In this document: piece after piece, positions 17,065 through 25,578 of the stretch
Layout: the number at the start of each line of letters is the position of its first letter
Position numbering within the stretch: the first letter of the stretch is position 1
Assembly: GCA_944389975.1 (NCBI GenBank)
Contig: CALXOH010000020.1
Location: forward strand, 1 to 64,000
DNA: 64,000 nucleotides
Source of the DNA: an uncultured Spirochaetaceae bacterium
GTDB lineage: Bacteria > Spirochaetota > Spirochaetia > Sphaerochaetales > Sphaerochaetaceae
Reading direction: 5' to 3'
The notes under the pieces: generated by a model
Told to the model about the DNA's origin: nothing
What the model saw: only the letters and a program-made list of their open reading frames with translations
Databases searched by the model: none
Program-made: the position numbers and the translations under genes

Positions 17065-19542
17065 ATGGCCGATAAAATCATCGTGCGTGGCGCGAAAGTA
17101 CACAACCTGAAGAACATAGATGTGGATATCCCGTTGGGTAAGATAGTATCGATTGCAGGAGTATCAGGATCGGGCAAATCATCGCTTGCACTGGGCATTC
17201 TCTATGCAGAAGGCTCAAGACGATACCTCGAATCACTCTCGACTTACACACGGCGGCGGATGACCCAGGCAGAGAGGGCCTGGGTTGACGAAGTCTTGTA
17301 CATCCCCGCTTCCCTTGCGCTCAGGCAAAGGCCCGGGGTACCCAACATCAGAAGTACGTTCGGAACAAGCAGCGAACTGAACAACTCACTCCGCCTCATG
17401 TTTTCCAGGCTGGCAAGCCACCGTTGCCCGAACGGACATTACCACGAACCGTCGCTGGATGTCGCTGCGGAAAAAGAACTCATATGCCCGGTATGCGGCG
17501 TTCACTTCCATCCACCGGGAGCTGAAGACCTTGCGTTCAACAGCCGTGGTGCGTGCAAATGCTGCGACGGCACGGGCACTGTGAGGAAAGTGAACAGGTC
17601 ATCGTTGATCGCTGATGAGACGCTTTCGATCGAAGAAGGCGCAGTCCTTCCATGGAAAAGCCTCATGTGGTCCCTGATGGTGGATGTCTGCAGGGCGATG
17701 GGAGTAAGAACGGACATCCCGTTCAAGGACCTTACGGAGAAAGAGAAGGAGATCGTCTACGACGGACCTGCGGAGAAGAAACACATACTCTACAGGGCAA
17801 AAAACTCATCTGATGTCGCCGAACTCGATTTCACATACTTCAGCGCTGTAAGAACCGTTGAGAACGCACTTTCGAAAGTGAAGGATGAAAGCGGAATGAA
17901 GAGGGTCGGGAGATTCCTCATCGAAGAGCCATGCCCCGAGTGCCACGGCTCGAGACTCTCAAAGGATGCACTCTACCCGAGAATCGGGGGAATGAGTCTT
18001 GCAGATGTGACTGCGATGACCCTTTCGGATGCAATCTCGTGGGTAAGGGCGATGCCGTCAACACTCCCTGATGAGATGAAAAGGATGGGAGAGAACATAG
18101 CCGAGTCGTTCCTTGACAATGCAAAAAGGCTCATTGACCTAGGACTGGGATACCTCACGCTCGACAGGGCATCATCTACGCTCTCCACGGGGGAAAGGCA
18201 GAGAGTGCAACTTGCACGTGCAGTGAGAAACAGGACCACAGGGGTGTTATACGTACTCGACGAACCCTCGATCGGACTTCATCCGGAGAACATGATCGGA
18301 TTGACAGGGGTGATGAAAGACCTGGTCGGAGACGGGAACTCGGTGATACTCGTCGACCATGACACAAAAGTCCTGGGCGCAAGCGACTATATGATCGAAA
18401 TGGGGCCGCTTGCAGGAAAGGAGGGAGGAAAAGTAATAGCGTCGGGAACGCTTGATGAGATCAAGGGAAACCCGGACTCGAAGATCGCACCATTCCTAAA
18501 AGACGATACCTGGAGGATCTACAGGAAAAGGGCAAAGTTCGAAGAACTATTCGAGAACGGGAGCATCAACTTGAAAACCGACATGATCCACACGGTCCAT
18601 CCCCTTGAAGTCGCTTTTCCCAAAGGGCGCATGACGGTCGTCACAGGCGTCTCCGGATCAGGGAAAACCACGCTCGTACTTGAAAGCCTTGCACCTGCAC
18701 TTGATGCATTTTCAAAAGGTGAGAAGCCTCCATTCCCTGTGAAGGAAATAAATGCGGAAGGAATCAAGCACGTGAAGTTGATAGATGCAAGCCCCATCGG
18801 GGTGAACATCCGTTCCACTGTCGCAACATACATAGGGGTGCACGATGAGATGAGAAAGCTTTTCTCCCGACTTTCCCTTTCAAAGGAGAAAGGCTACAAG
18901 GCTGGTGATTTCTCGTACAATACCGGGAAACTAAGATGTCCGACGTGCGATGGATGCGGAACAATAAGCCTTGACATCCAATTCCTTCCAGATGTCGAAA
19001 TCCCATGCCCTGACTGCCGCGGATCAAGATACGGCAAGGATATTTTGGATGTGAAATACGAAGGGAATGACAAGAACGCGTATTCATTGAACGAATTGAT
19101 GGACATGGATGTGAATTCAGCACTCCGAGTCCTTTCAAGGGAGAAGACGATCGCAAACAGGCTCCAAAGACTCAAGGACCTCGGACTTGGATACCTCACC
19201 CTCGGCGAAGGTACCCCCGGACTTTCGGGAGGGGAAGCACAGCGCCTGAAGCTTGCAAGCGAACTCGGACAGAACCAAAGCGATTCGGTATTCATATTCG
19301 ACGAACCGACGATAGGACTTCACCCGCTTGATGTCGAGAACCTCCTCTCAGTCTTCCAGACCCTCCTCGACCAAGGGGCCACGATAGTCGTGATCGAACA
19401 CGACCTGGATGTGATCAGGAACGCCGACTACGTGATCGACATGGGGCCGGGAGGTGGAGTTGAGGGCGGAAGGATAATCGCAACGGGAACTCCTGAGGCA
19501 ATCAAAAGGAATGCAGAAAGCATTACAGGAAAATTCCTATGA
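17065..19542 (+). CDS. UvrA paralogue (short, class III-like)
   Basis: This 825-residue ABC ATPase has the UvrA architecture but is over 100 residues shorter than UvrA. P-loops are 'GVSGSGKSSLA' and 'GVSGSGKTTLV', signatures 'LSTGERQRVQLAR' and 'LSGGEAQRLKLASE', and zinc modules include 'CPVCGVHFHP', 'CPECHG' and 'CPTCDGCGT...CPDCRG'. Shorter UvrA-like proteins lack the UvrB-binding domain and are linked to drug or oxidative-damage tolerance; I cannot tell which applies. I start at 17065 (MADKII), with TTGTTC-17-TATATT ending seven bases before the ATG and no Shine-Dalgarno; the longer frame adds 24 unlikely residues. Confidence 0.9.
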   Translation: MADKIIVRGAKVHNLKNIDVDIPLGKIVSIAGVSGSGKSSLALGILYAEGSRRYLESLSTYTRRRMTQAERAWVDEVLYIPASLALRQRPGVPNIRSTFGTSSELNNSLRLMFSRLASHRCPNGHYHEPSLDVAAEKELICPVCGVHFHPPGAEDLAFNSRGACKCCDGTGTVRKVNRSSLIADETLSIEEGAVLPWKSLMWSLMVDVCRAMGVRTDIPFKDLTEKEKEIVYDGPAEKKHILYRAKNSSDVAELDFTYFSAVRTVENALSKVKDESGMKRVGRFLIEEPCPECHGSRLSKDALYPRIGGMSLADVTAMTLSDAISWVRAMPSTLPDEMKRMGENIAESFLDNAKRLIDLGLGYLTLDRASSTLSTGERQRVQLARAVRNRTTGVLYVLDEPSIGLHPENMIGLTGVMKDLVGDGNSVILVDHDTKVLGASDYMIEMGPLAGKEGGKVIASGTLDEIKGNPDSKIAPFLKDDTWRIYRKRAKFEELFENGSINLKTDMIHTVHPLEVAFPKGRMTVVTGVSGSGKTTLVLESLAPALDAFSKGEKPPFPVKEINAEGIKHVKLIDASPIGVNIRSTVATYIGVHDEMRKLFSRLSLSKEKGYKAGDFSYNTGKLRCPTCDGCGTISLDIQFLPDVEIPCPDCRGSRYGKDILDVKYEGNDKNAYSLNELMDMDVNSALRVLSREKTIANRLQRLKDLGLGYLTLGEGTPGLSGGEAQRLKLASELGQNQSDSVFIFDEPTIGLHPLDVENLLSVFQTLLDQGATIVVIEHDLDVIRNADYVIDMGPGGGVEGGRIIATGTPEAIKRNAESITGKFL

Positions 19543-19558
19543 CAGGATTAGAATCATA

Positions 19559-19588
19559 AAAGATGGCATCATGAATGATAGCATCTTT
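19559..19588. terminator. Hairpin between UvrA paralogue and ATPase gene
   Basis: AAAGATG and CATCTTT (19559-19565 / 19582-19588) enclose a second complementary pair, CATCAT/ATGAT, giving an almost continuous stem 17 bases after the uvrA-like stop. The flank ATTGATTGT has few Ts, so it is a possible but weak terminator. Confidence 0.4.
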
Positions 19589-19629
19589 ATTGATTGTAAT
19601 TTATCAATTCCGGAATTAGAATCAGAGAC

Positions 19630-21021
19630 ATGGGTAAAAAAAGTTTCATTGGCCGAAAAAACGAAAGTGCCTATCTGAAGAATGCAATCGAAAAAAGAAA
19701 CAAGGGAATACTTGTCTATGGCCCGCGCCAAGTCGGAAAGACGGCTTTGATAATAGATGTACTGGAAAACCAGATGCAAACCAAGTACATCTATTACGAG
19801 TGTGTGAAGGGATCTTTTCAATACAATGTCGAACTCTTTGCGAAAACATGTGCCGAAGCAACCGGATTGGAATACATTGCAAGAATGAGAGACATCTTCG
19901 ACATATTCGATGTCCTCAATGAGAGTACATCTGGAAAACATATCATCGTAGTGATCGATGAATACCCATACATGCGTTCATCCCTTTCCAAGGACACTCT
20001 GGACTCATACATGCAACGCATAATCGACACATCCCGGAACCTGTCAATCATATTCTCCGGTTCATGGATGAGCGTCATGAAAGAAATGTTGGAGTATGAC
20101 AGCCCGCTTTTCAACCGCATCACGGCAACTCTTGAGGTCAGACCGTTCAATTACCTTGAATCAGCATTGTTCTATCCGAATCTTCCAACAAGGGACAAAA
20201 TCGCATTTTATTCGGTCTTCGGGGGATACCCGTTCGCACTCTCGATGCTCGATCCGAAAGAAACTTTGGAAGAGAACATCGCAAGATTATTGGTGAGAGA
20301 AGGCAGTCCGGTACGCATCACACTTGAGAACATACTCGTCAGGGAGGTACTGAAATCCGATTTCCCTGAGGAAATCCTGGTGCGAATAGGCAACGGAAAA
20401 CTCAAATACAACGAGATCAAGGACATGATGTCGGAAGATGTGTCAGGCACTCTCGACAGGATGCTCAAAAGATTGGTTGCCATGGGGATCGTGACAAAGA
20501 CAAGCCCGATAAACCGAAAGGATGACAAGAAGAAAATGTTCTATGAGATCAGTGACAATCTTCTTCGTTTCTTCAACACCTATATCAAAAAGAATAATTC
20601 ACTGATAAGGCGGGTCCCTGAAGATGTATTCGTCAAAGAACTCATCAATCCATCGCTTGATACATATATTTCACGAAGGTTCGAAAACCTTTGCAATGAA
20701 TATTTCCAACTCGTCTCCCCCATCGACGTCGTGGACATCGGAACATATTGGTACGACGACAAGAGGAAGAGGACGAACGGGGAATTCGACTCTGCCTTGA
20801 AGTTAAGGAATGGAACGTACATGGTTTTTGAAGCAAAGTATCTGAAGAACAAAATGGATATGACGCTTTATGAAAAAGAGAAAAGGAAAATCCTTGAAGT
20901 GAAAGGCCTTCAGGTTTCAGGCATGGGATTCATCTCATCCTCGGGTTTTTCCTTCGATACGAAAAACCTCCCCGACCGGTTCATAAGCGGGGAGGAGCTG
21001 TATTCCATCCAGAACCCGTAA
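19630..21021 (+). CDS. AAA ATPase with DUF234-type C-terminal nuclease-like domain
   Basis: The 463-residue protein is of the archaeal-type ATPase_2 family. The N-terminal P-loop is 'LVYGPRQVGKTALI' and Walker B is 'IIVVIDEYPYM'. A winged-helix middle follows, and the C-terminus contains 'GEFDSALKLRNGTYMVFEAKYLKN', the D...ExK pattern of a PD-(D/E)XK nuclease-like fold (DUF234). These genes are common, mobile and of unknown function. No Shine-Dalgarno is present; TTGTAA-17-TAGAAT ends seven bases before the ATG. Two related DUF4143-type genes lie at 31446 and 35953. It converges on the second BMP operon with a three-base gap. Confidence 0.88.
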   Translation: MGKKSFIGRKNESAYLKNAIEKRNKGILVYGPRQVGKTALIIDVLENQMQTKYIYYECVKGSFQYNVELFAKTCAEATGLEYIARMRDIFDIFDVLNESTSGKHIIVVIDEYPYMRSSLSKDTLDSYMQRIIDTSRNLSIIFSGSWMSVMKEMLEYDSPLFNRITATLEVRPFNYLESALFYPNLPTRDKIAFYSVFGGYPFALSMLDPKETLEENIARLLVREGSPVRITLENILVREVLKSDFPEEILVRIGNGKLKYNEIKDMMSEDVSGTLDRMLKRLVAMGIVTKTSPINRKDDKKKMFYEISDNLLRFFNTYIKKNNSLIRRVPEDVFVKELINPSLDTYISRRFENLCNEYFQLVSPIDVVDIGTYWYDDKRKRTNGEFDSALKLRNGTYMVFEAKYLKNKMDMTLYEKEKRKILEVKGLQVSGMGFISSSGFSFDTKNLPDRFISGEELYSIQNP

Positions 21022-21024
21022 GCA

Positions 21025-21960
21025 TCAGCGCTTGTCTCGTTCGTAAGGTATGCCAAGGAATGCAGGGCTCGAACTCTTTCCAGCAGAAAGCAGAAGAACG
21101 ATTACCGCAATCAGGTAAGGAAGCATCGAGAAAGCCTGCGACGGAAGCGGAATTCCCATTGTCTGAAGTGAGAACTGGAGAGATTCGGCAAACCCGATGA
21201 GCATTGCCGAGAGCAATATGAACACGGGGTTGTGCCTTCCGAGGATCACGACTACAAGTGCGATATACCCCTTTCCGGAAACTATATCCTCTTGGAAATA
21301 GCCAAGCTGGGCGAGCGTTATGTATGCACCCCCGAGGCCTCCGAATACGCCGTTGATGATGCAAGAGACATACCTCGTCGCATTCACGCCAAGCCCTGCG
21401 CTGTCTGCCGCCCGTGGGTTTTCGCCGACCGCAGTGAGCCTTACGCCCCACTCCGTCTTATAAAAGACTACGAAGAAGACGATTATCGCAAGGTACAGGA
21501 TGTATATGAGTATGTTCTGGGAGAAGAATACCGGCCCAAGCACAGGTATTTTCGACAATACAGGAAGTGTAATCGGATTGAGGCTTGCAACGCTCGGAAG
21601 TTTCGTGTTCTGTCCGAACACGAGCAAAAACAAAAAGCTGGTGAGCCCCAATGTAAAGAAATTGAGCGCAAGCCCTACTATCGTCTGGTTCGCTTTCACC
21701 TTTATGCACATGAACGCATGGATCATGGAGATCAAGATGCCTCCGAGTGCACCTGAAATTATTCCGACGAAAAGGCTTCCGGAGAAATACGCTGCGATAA
21801 AGCCGAAGAAAGCTCCGGAGAGCATTATACCCTCCTCCCCGATGTTCAATATCCCTGCTTTCTCTGCATAAGCCACACCCAATGCAGCCAGGGAAAGGGG
21901 CGCAGCCTGACGAAGGGATGAAGCCAGGAAAGATGCTATGATATCCATTAATTCAGCCAT
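21025..21960 (-). CDS. Second BMP-type ABC importer, permease 2
   Basis: This 311-residue permease with about nine membrane segments is paralogous to the gene at 11406. It has 'AGILNIGEEGIMLSGAFFG', 'GVRLTAVGENPRAADSAGLGVN' and 'VSGKGYIALVVVILGRHNP'. AAGGGGG precedes the ATG, which lies in the last eight bases of the preceding permease gene. It closes the operon amidohydrolase-BMP-ATPase-permease-permease. The match with the first system is family-level, so the two importers probably differ in substrate. Confidence 0.92.
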   Translation of the reverse strand: MAELMDIIASFLASSLRQAAPLSLAALGVAYAEKAGILNIGEEGIMLSGAFFGFIAAYFSGSLFVGIISGALGGILISMIHAFMCIKVKANQTIVGLALNFFTLGLTSFLFLLVFGQNTKLPSVASLNPITLPVLSKIPVLGPVFFSQNILIYILYLAIIVFFVVFYKTEWGVRLTAVGENPRAADSAGLGVNATRYVSCIINGVFGGLGGAYITLAQLGYFQEDIVSGKGYIALVVVILGRHNPVFILLSAMLIGFAESLQFSLQTMGIPLPSQAFSMLPYLIAVIVLLLSAGKSSSPAFLGIPYERDKR

Positions 21961-22987
21961 TGTTATCCCCCTTTGAGAGAGCTTTCACCAGTACCGGACG
22001 CAAAAGGATCAACAGAACGACTAGTCCGAGTATTATGTTCGATATCGCTGTCGGAACCCCGGATGAACGTTGCATGCCCTGGGAACCGACCTGGATTACT
22101 GCAATGATGATCGATGCAAGTATTATCCCGAATGGATTGTTGCCTCCCAGGAGGGATGCGACTATTGCAAGATATCCGTAGCCCGGGGACATCCCCTCGA
22201 GGAGGCGGTGCTGAAGACCCGCTATCTCGGAAAATCCTGCAAGACCGGCAAATCCTCCGGAAAGGAGCGATGAGAGGACCAAGCTCAACGAGACGTTTAT
22301 TCCTGCACAGCTTGCAGCCCTCCTGTTTGATCCGACTGCCCTGATTTTGAACCCTGCCCACGTACGCCATACAAACACGTACATGAAAATAGCGGAAAGA
22401 ACGGCCAGTATGAGTCCTGCGTGCAGTCTTGTGCCGGGAATGATCTTGAAAAGCCACATACCCTCGGGCATGTAGGAAGAGACCGGAAAGTAGGCGTCGG
22501 GAGCCTTCAATACGGTTTGAAGGAGAATCCCGACTATTCCTGTTGCGATGTAATTGAACATCAACGTGTTTATAACTTCGCTTATCCCGAACTTCGCTTT
22601 AAGCACGCCCGGGATCGCCGCCCATATCCCTCCGAATAAGAAAGAGAGGACAATTCCGAGGATTATCAATAAAAAGCCGGGAAGGAACGGACAATACATT
22701 CCAAGGACGGTTGCAGCCACAGCCCCCATGTAGAACTGTCCCTCGGCACCGATATTGGTAAACCCGCTGTAGAACCCCGCTGCGACGCTAAGTCCGCAAA
22801 GGGTGAGCGGTATCGCTTTTACAAACACTTCCGAAATCGAATACGCACTACCGAACGCTCCTTTGAAGAAACCCGATATGGAAGACGAAAGCGAATCGCC
22901 TGCCACCCCGATGAAGACAAGGGAAAGCAATATCGTTAGAAAGAGAACAATCAAAGATGCTGCAAGAGATGCTTCCTTTCTTTTCAC
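21953..22987 (-). CDS. Second BMP-type ABC importer, permease 1
   Basis: This 344-residue permease has the pattern 'GFYSGFTNIGAEGQFYMGAVAAT', 'GSNRRAASCAGINVSLSL' and 'GGNNPFGIILASIII', equivalent to the gene at 12352. Its start overlaps the ATPase stop by four bases (ATGA), indicating translational coupling. With the 311-residue partner it would form the membrane channel of the second purine importer. Confidence 0.92.
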   Translation of the reverse strand: MKRKEASLAASLIVLFLTILLSLVFIGVAGDSLSSSISGFFKGAFGSAYSISEVFVKAIPLTLCGLSVAAGFYSGFTNIGAEGQFYMGAVAATVLGMYCPFLPGFLLIILGIVLSFLFGGIWAAIPGVLKAKFGISEVINTLMFNYIATGIVGILLQTVLKAPDAYFPVSSYMPEGMWLFKIIPGTRLHAGLILAVLSAIFMYVFVWRTWAGFKIRAVGSNRRAASCAGINVSLSLVLSSLLSGGFAGLAGFSEIAGLQHRLLEGMSPGYGYLAIVASLLGGNNPFGIILASIIIAVIQVGSQGMQRSSGVPTAISNIILGLVVLLILLRPVLVKALSKGDNNG

Positions 22988-24492
22988 ATTACCTCCTTTC
23001 CGGCCATCATGAGGCCGATCCTTGTCATATCGACATCGCTGTTGTTCCTGACTATACCCATGATCCTTCCTGAATGGATGACTGCAACCTCGTCACTGAT
23101 TGAAAATATCTCCTCCAAGTCAGCGGAGATGAGAAGGACTGCACATCCCTTGTCCCTTTCTGAAAGGAGCAGGGAGCGCACGAATTCAGATGCACCTATA
23201 TCCAGCCCCCGGGTAGGCTGGAACGCGATCACAAGGCGTACCGAGTCGTGTATTTCGCGTGCGATGATAAGTTTCTGCTGGTTTCCTCCCGAAAGAAGTC
23301 GCACAGGGATCCCAGATGAATGCGTCTTGATCGAAAATTCGCTTATGGCATGCTCTGTGGCACTCTTCAGTGCACTCTTATCTATAAATCCATGATGAAG
23401 AAAACCCGATCGCTCTGATCGAAGAAGCATGTTCTCCTCAAGGTTCATGTCCATCACGAGGCCATCCCTATGCCTGTCATCGGATATGTACCCGATCCCC
23501 ATGTTCTTCCTCTCCTCGATCGAAAGCTGATCTATCCTGTTCCCGTCAAGATAGATGCTTCCCCCTCCAAGTTTTCTAATTCCGAGGATCACCTCCGCAA
23601 GCTGTTTCTGTCCGTTTCCGTCAACCCCCGCTATTCCGAGTATCTCTCCTTCGTTTATTTTTATGCAGAGGTTGTCGAGAACCTTCTTACCCTTCTCCTC
23701 AAGGGATACTCCATCAATGTTGAGAAGAACATTCCCGCCGGTACGTTCCTCGCGCTTGAGAGTGCTGAGATCCCTTCCGATCATGTACTGGGAAAGTTTC
23801 TCTTCATCCAAATCTCCTATGCTCTTGGAACATACGACTTTCCCGTCCCTGAGGACTGTTACTTCATTTGCGATCCTCATGACTTCGGGGATCCTGTGTG
23901 TGATGATTATTATCGCTTTCCCATCTTCCCTGAGCCTTTCAAGGACAGCAAAGAAGTCATCGGTCTCGCTCGGGGTAAGCACTGCAGTAGGCTCATCAAG
24001 TATCAACAAATCGACATCGCGGTAGAGCAGTTTCATTATCTCCACTCTTTGCTGCTCTCCGACAGACATCTCCAGGATCCTCTTCCCCGGATCCACGGGA
24101 AGGCCGTAGCGCGTACTTATCTCAGATATCTTCGAATCGAGGGATGCCCTGTCTGTAAATGGATACCCCTTCGTCTTGAGACCAAGTGTTATGTTTTCTG
24201 ATGCACTGAGCTTGTTCACAAGGGTGAAATGCTGGTGAACCATGCCTATCTTCCGATCGATTGCATCCTTCGGGGACTTGATCGCCAAAGGCTCTCCTTT
24301 CCATATGATTTCCCCCGAATCCGCCTGATACAAACCGTAAAGGATGTTCATCAACGTCGTCTTTCCTGCACCGTTTTCTCCGAGGAGGGCGTGTATCTCC
24401 CCTTCCATTACCCTCAGATAGACATCATCATTAGCTTTCTTGCCAAAAAACGACTTGTCGATATGATTCATTTCGAGAATAACTTTCTGCAT
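22984..24492 (-). CDS. Second BMP-type ABC importer, ATP-binding protein
   Basis: This 502-residue double ABC protein has Walker A 'GENGAGKTTLM', signature 'MSVGEQQRVEIMK' and Walker B 'LLILDEPTAVL' in the N-terminal half, and a degenerate 'GVDGNGQKQL' P-loop with 'LSGGNQQKLIIAREI' in the C-terminal half. Two ATGs lie in tandem; the second (24492) is six bases from AAGGA and is preferred. It follows the BMP gene after a hairpin-containing gap of about 65 bases, the same arrangement as in the first operon. Confidence 0.93.
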   Translation of the reverse strand: MQKVILEMNHIDKSFFGKKANDDVYLRVMEGEIHALLGENGAGKTTLMNILYGLYQADSGEIIWKGEPLAIKSPKDAIDRKIGMVHQHFTLVNKLSASENITLGLKTKGYPFTDRASLDSKISEISTRYGLPVDPGKRILEMSVGEQQRVEIMKLLYRDVDLLILDEPTAVLTPSETDDFFAVLERLREDGKAIIIITHRIPEVMRIANEVTVLRDGKVVCSKSIGDLDEEKLSQYMIGRDLSTLKREERTGGNVLLNIDGVSLEEKGKKVLDNLCIKINEGEILGIAGVDGNGQKQLAEVILGIRKLGGGSIYLDGNRIDQLSIEERKNMGIGYISDDRHRDGLVMDMNLEENMLLRSERSGFLHHGFIDKSALKSATEHAISEFSIKTHSSGIPVRLLSGGNQQKLIIAREIHDSVRLVIAFQPTRGLDIGASEFVRSLLLSERDKGCAVLLISADLEEIFSISDEVAVIHSGRIMGIVRNNSDVDMTRIGLMMAGKEVM

Positions 24493-24514
24493 CATTCTTC
24501 CTTGAAGTGATTAA

Positions 24515-24539
24515 AGCCTGGAGAAGGAATCCCCAGGCT
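24515..24539 (-). terminator. Intercistronic hairpin between BMP and ATPase genes (second operon)
   Basis: AGCCTGG and CCAGGCT form a perfect seven-pair stem with an eleven-base loop between the BMP stop and the ATPase start, followed on the minus strand by TTTAATC. Its position matches the hairpin of the first BMP operon although the sequence is unrelated, which suggests a conserved role in making more binding protein than ATPase. Confidence 0.6.
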
Positions 24540-24559
24540 GAATTTTGATGTAAAACGAA

Positions 24560-25555
24560 TTATTTCGTTGGAGAAGAGATCACCGGAACCACCAGCGAGC
24601 CGTCGATGATATCTTCGATCGTATCTGAGATCTTTTCCTTCAACTGAGCGGGGATCACATCCTCCAACGCATGGTATGGAGCGATCTCGACCACCTTCTT
24701 ATCCATTCCGAGGTTGTACACACCACCTGTGAACGTTCCATCCAGGATCGAGGAAACTGCAGTGATCATGACCTGATCCATATTGTAGATCGTGGAGGTG
24801 AGTACGTACTCGGGTGCGATCGAGTTCTGGTCGTACGAGTTGCCCATGCAATACACACCGCGCTCTGCACATGCGATCAACGCTCCGTTTCCTGCTTGGT
24901 TTGCAACCTGGTAGACGACATCGGCGCCGTGGTTGATCATCGTCATCGCAGCTTCGTAGCCAAGGTTTGTATCGGTGAAGGAGTTGATGTAGATCGAAAG
25001 CACCTGGATATCCGGATTGATGCTCTTTGCAGCGATCTTGAAAGCTTCGATCTCCTTGGTGATTGAAGGCTGCTCGAAGCCTCCGATGACACCAACGATC
25101 CCGCTTTCAGACATTCCAGCAGCCATCAGTCCCATGACGTACGCACCCTGTTCGCATGCCATTACGTAGCTTGCTGCATTCTCAGAGTACGAATTGGATT
25201 CGGTTGCGATGAAATACTTGTTCGGGAATTCATGGGAGACGGCAGCTGCAGGCTCCCCGTACTGATACCCGTGTCCGATTATGATGTCATACCCCTCTGC
25301 TGCGAGTTGCCTGTACGCAGCTTCGGAATCCGCTATGGACACGTTCTCCATGATCGTAGTCGAAAGACCGAACTTTTCAGCTGTCGCCTCAAGCCCTGCA
25401 ACAGCCACAGCGTTCCATCCCTGGTCGTTTGCCGGACCGGAGAGGATAAGAGCCATCGAATCGATCGAATCGCTTCCCCCGTCTGTACTGCCACCAGCAA
25501 AAGCGAAAGCAAATGTCGTCACGAGGACGAGAAGAAGTACAAGTGCCTTTTTCAT
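24560..25555 (-). CDS. Second BMP family substrate-binding protein
   Basis: This 331-residue PnrA/BmpA-family protein has signal peptide 'MKKALVLLLVLVTTFAFAFAGG' and no lipobox cysteine. 'MALILSGPANDQGWNAVAVAGL', 'YDIIIGHGYQYGE' and 'SGIVGVIGGFEQPSI' are the family pattern. The ATG at 25555 follows AGGAG by six bases; an in-frame ATG two codons earlier is too close. It is co-transcribed with the upstream deaminase, so the imported ligand is plausibly a purine base or nucleoside that the deaminase then acts on. Confidence 0.92.
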   Translation of the reverse strand: MKKALVLLLVLVTTFAFAFAGGSTDGGSDSIDSMALILSGPANDQGWNAVAVAGLEATAEKFGLSTTIMENVSIADSEAAYRQLAAEGYDIIIGHGYQYGEPAAAVSHEFPNKYFIATESNSYSENAASYVMACEQGAYVMGLMAAGMSESGIVGVIGGFEQPSITKEIEAFKIAAKSINPDIQVLSIYINSFTDTNLGYEAAMTMINHGADVVYQVANQAGNGALIACAERGVYCMGNSYDQNSIAPEYVLTSTIYNMDQVMITAVSSILDGTFTGGVYNLGMDKKVVEIAPYHALEDVIPAQLKEKISDTIEDIIDGSLVVPVISSPTK

Positions 25556-25578
25556 GTTCATCTCCTGATTATTAAGTT

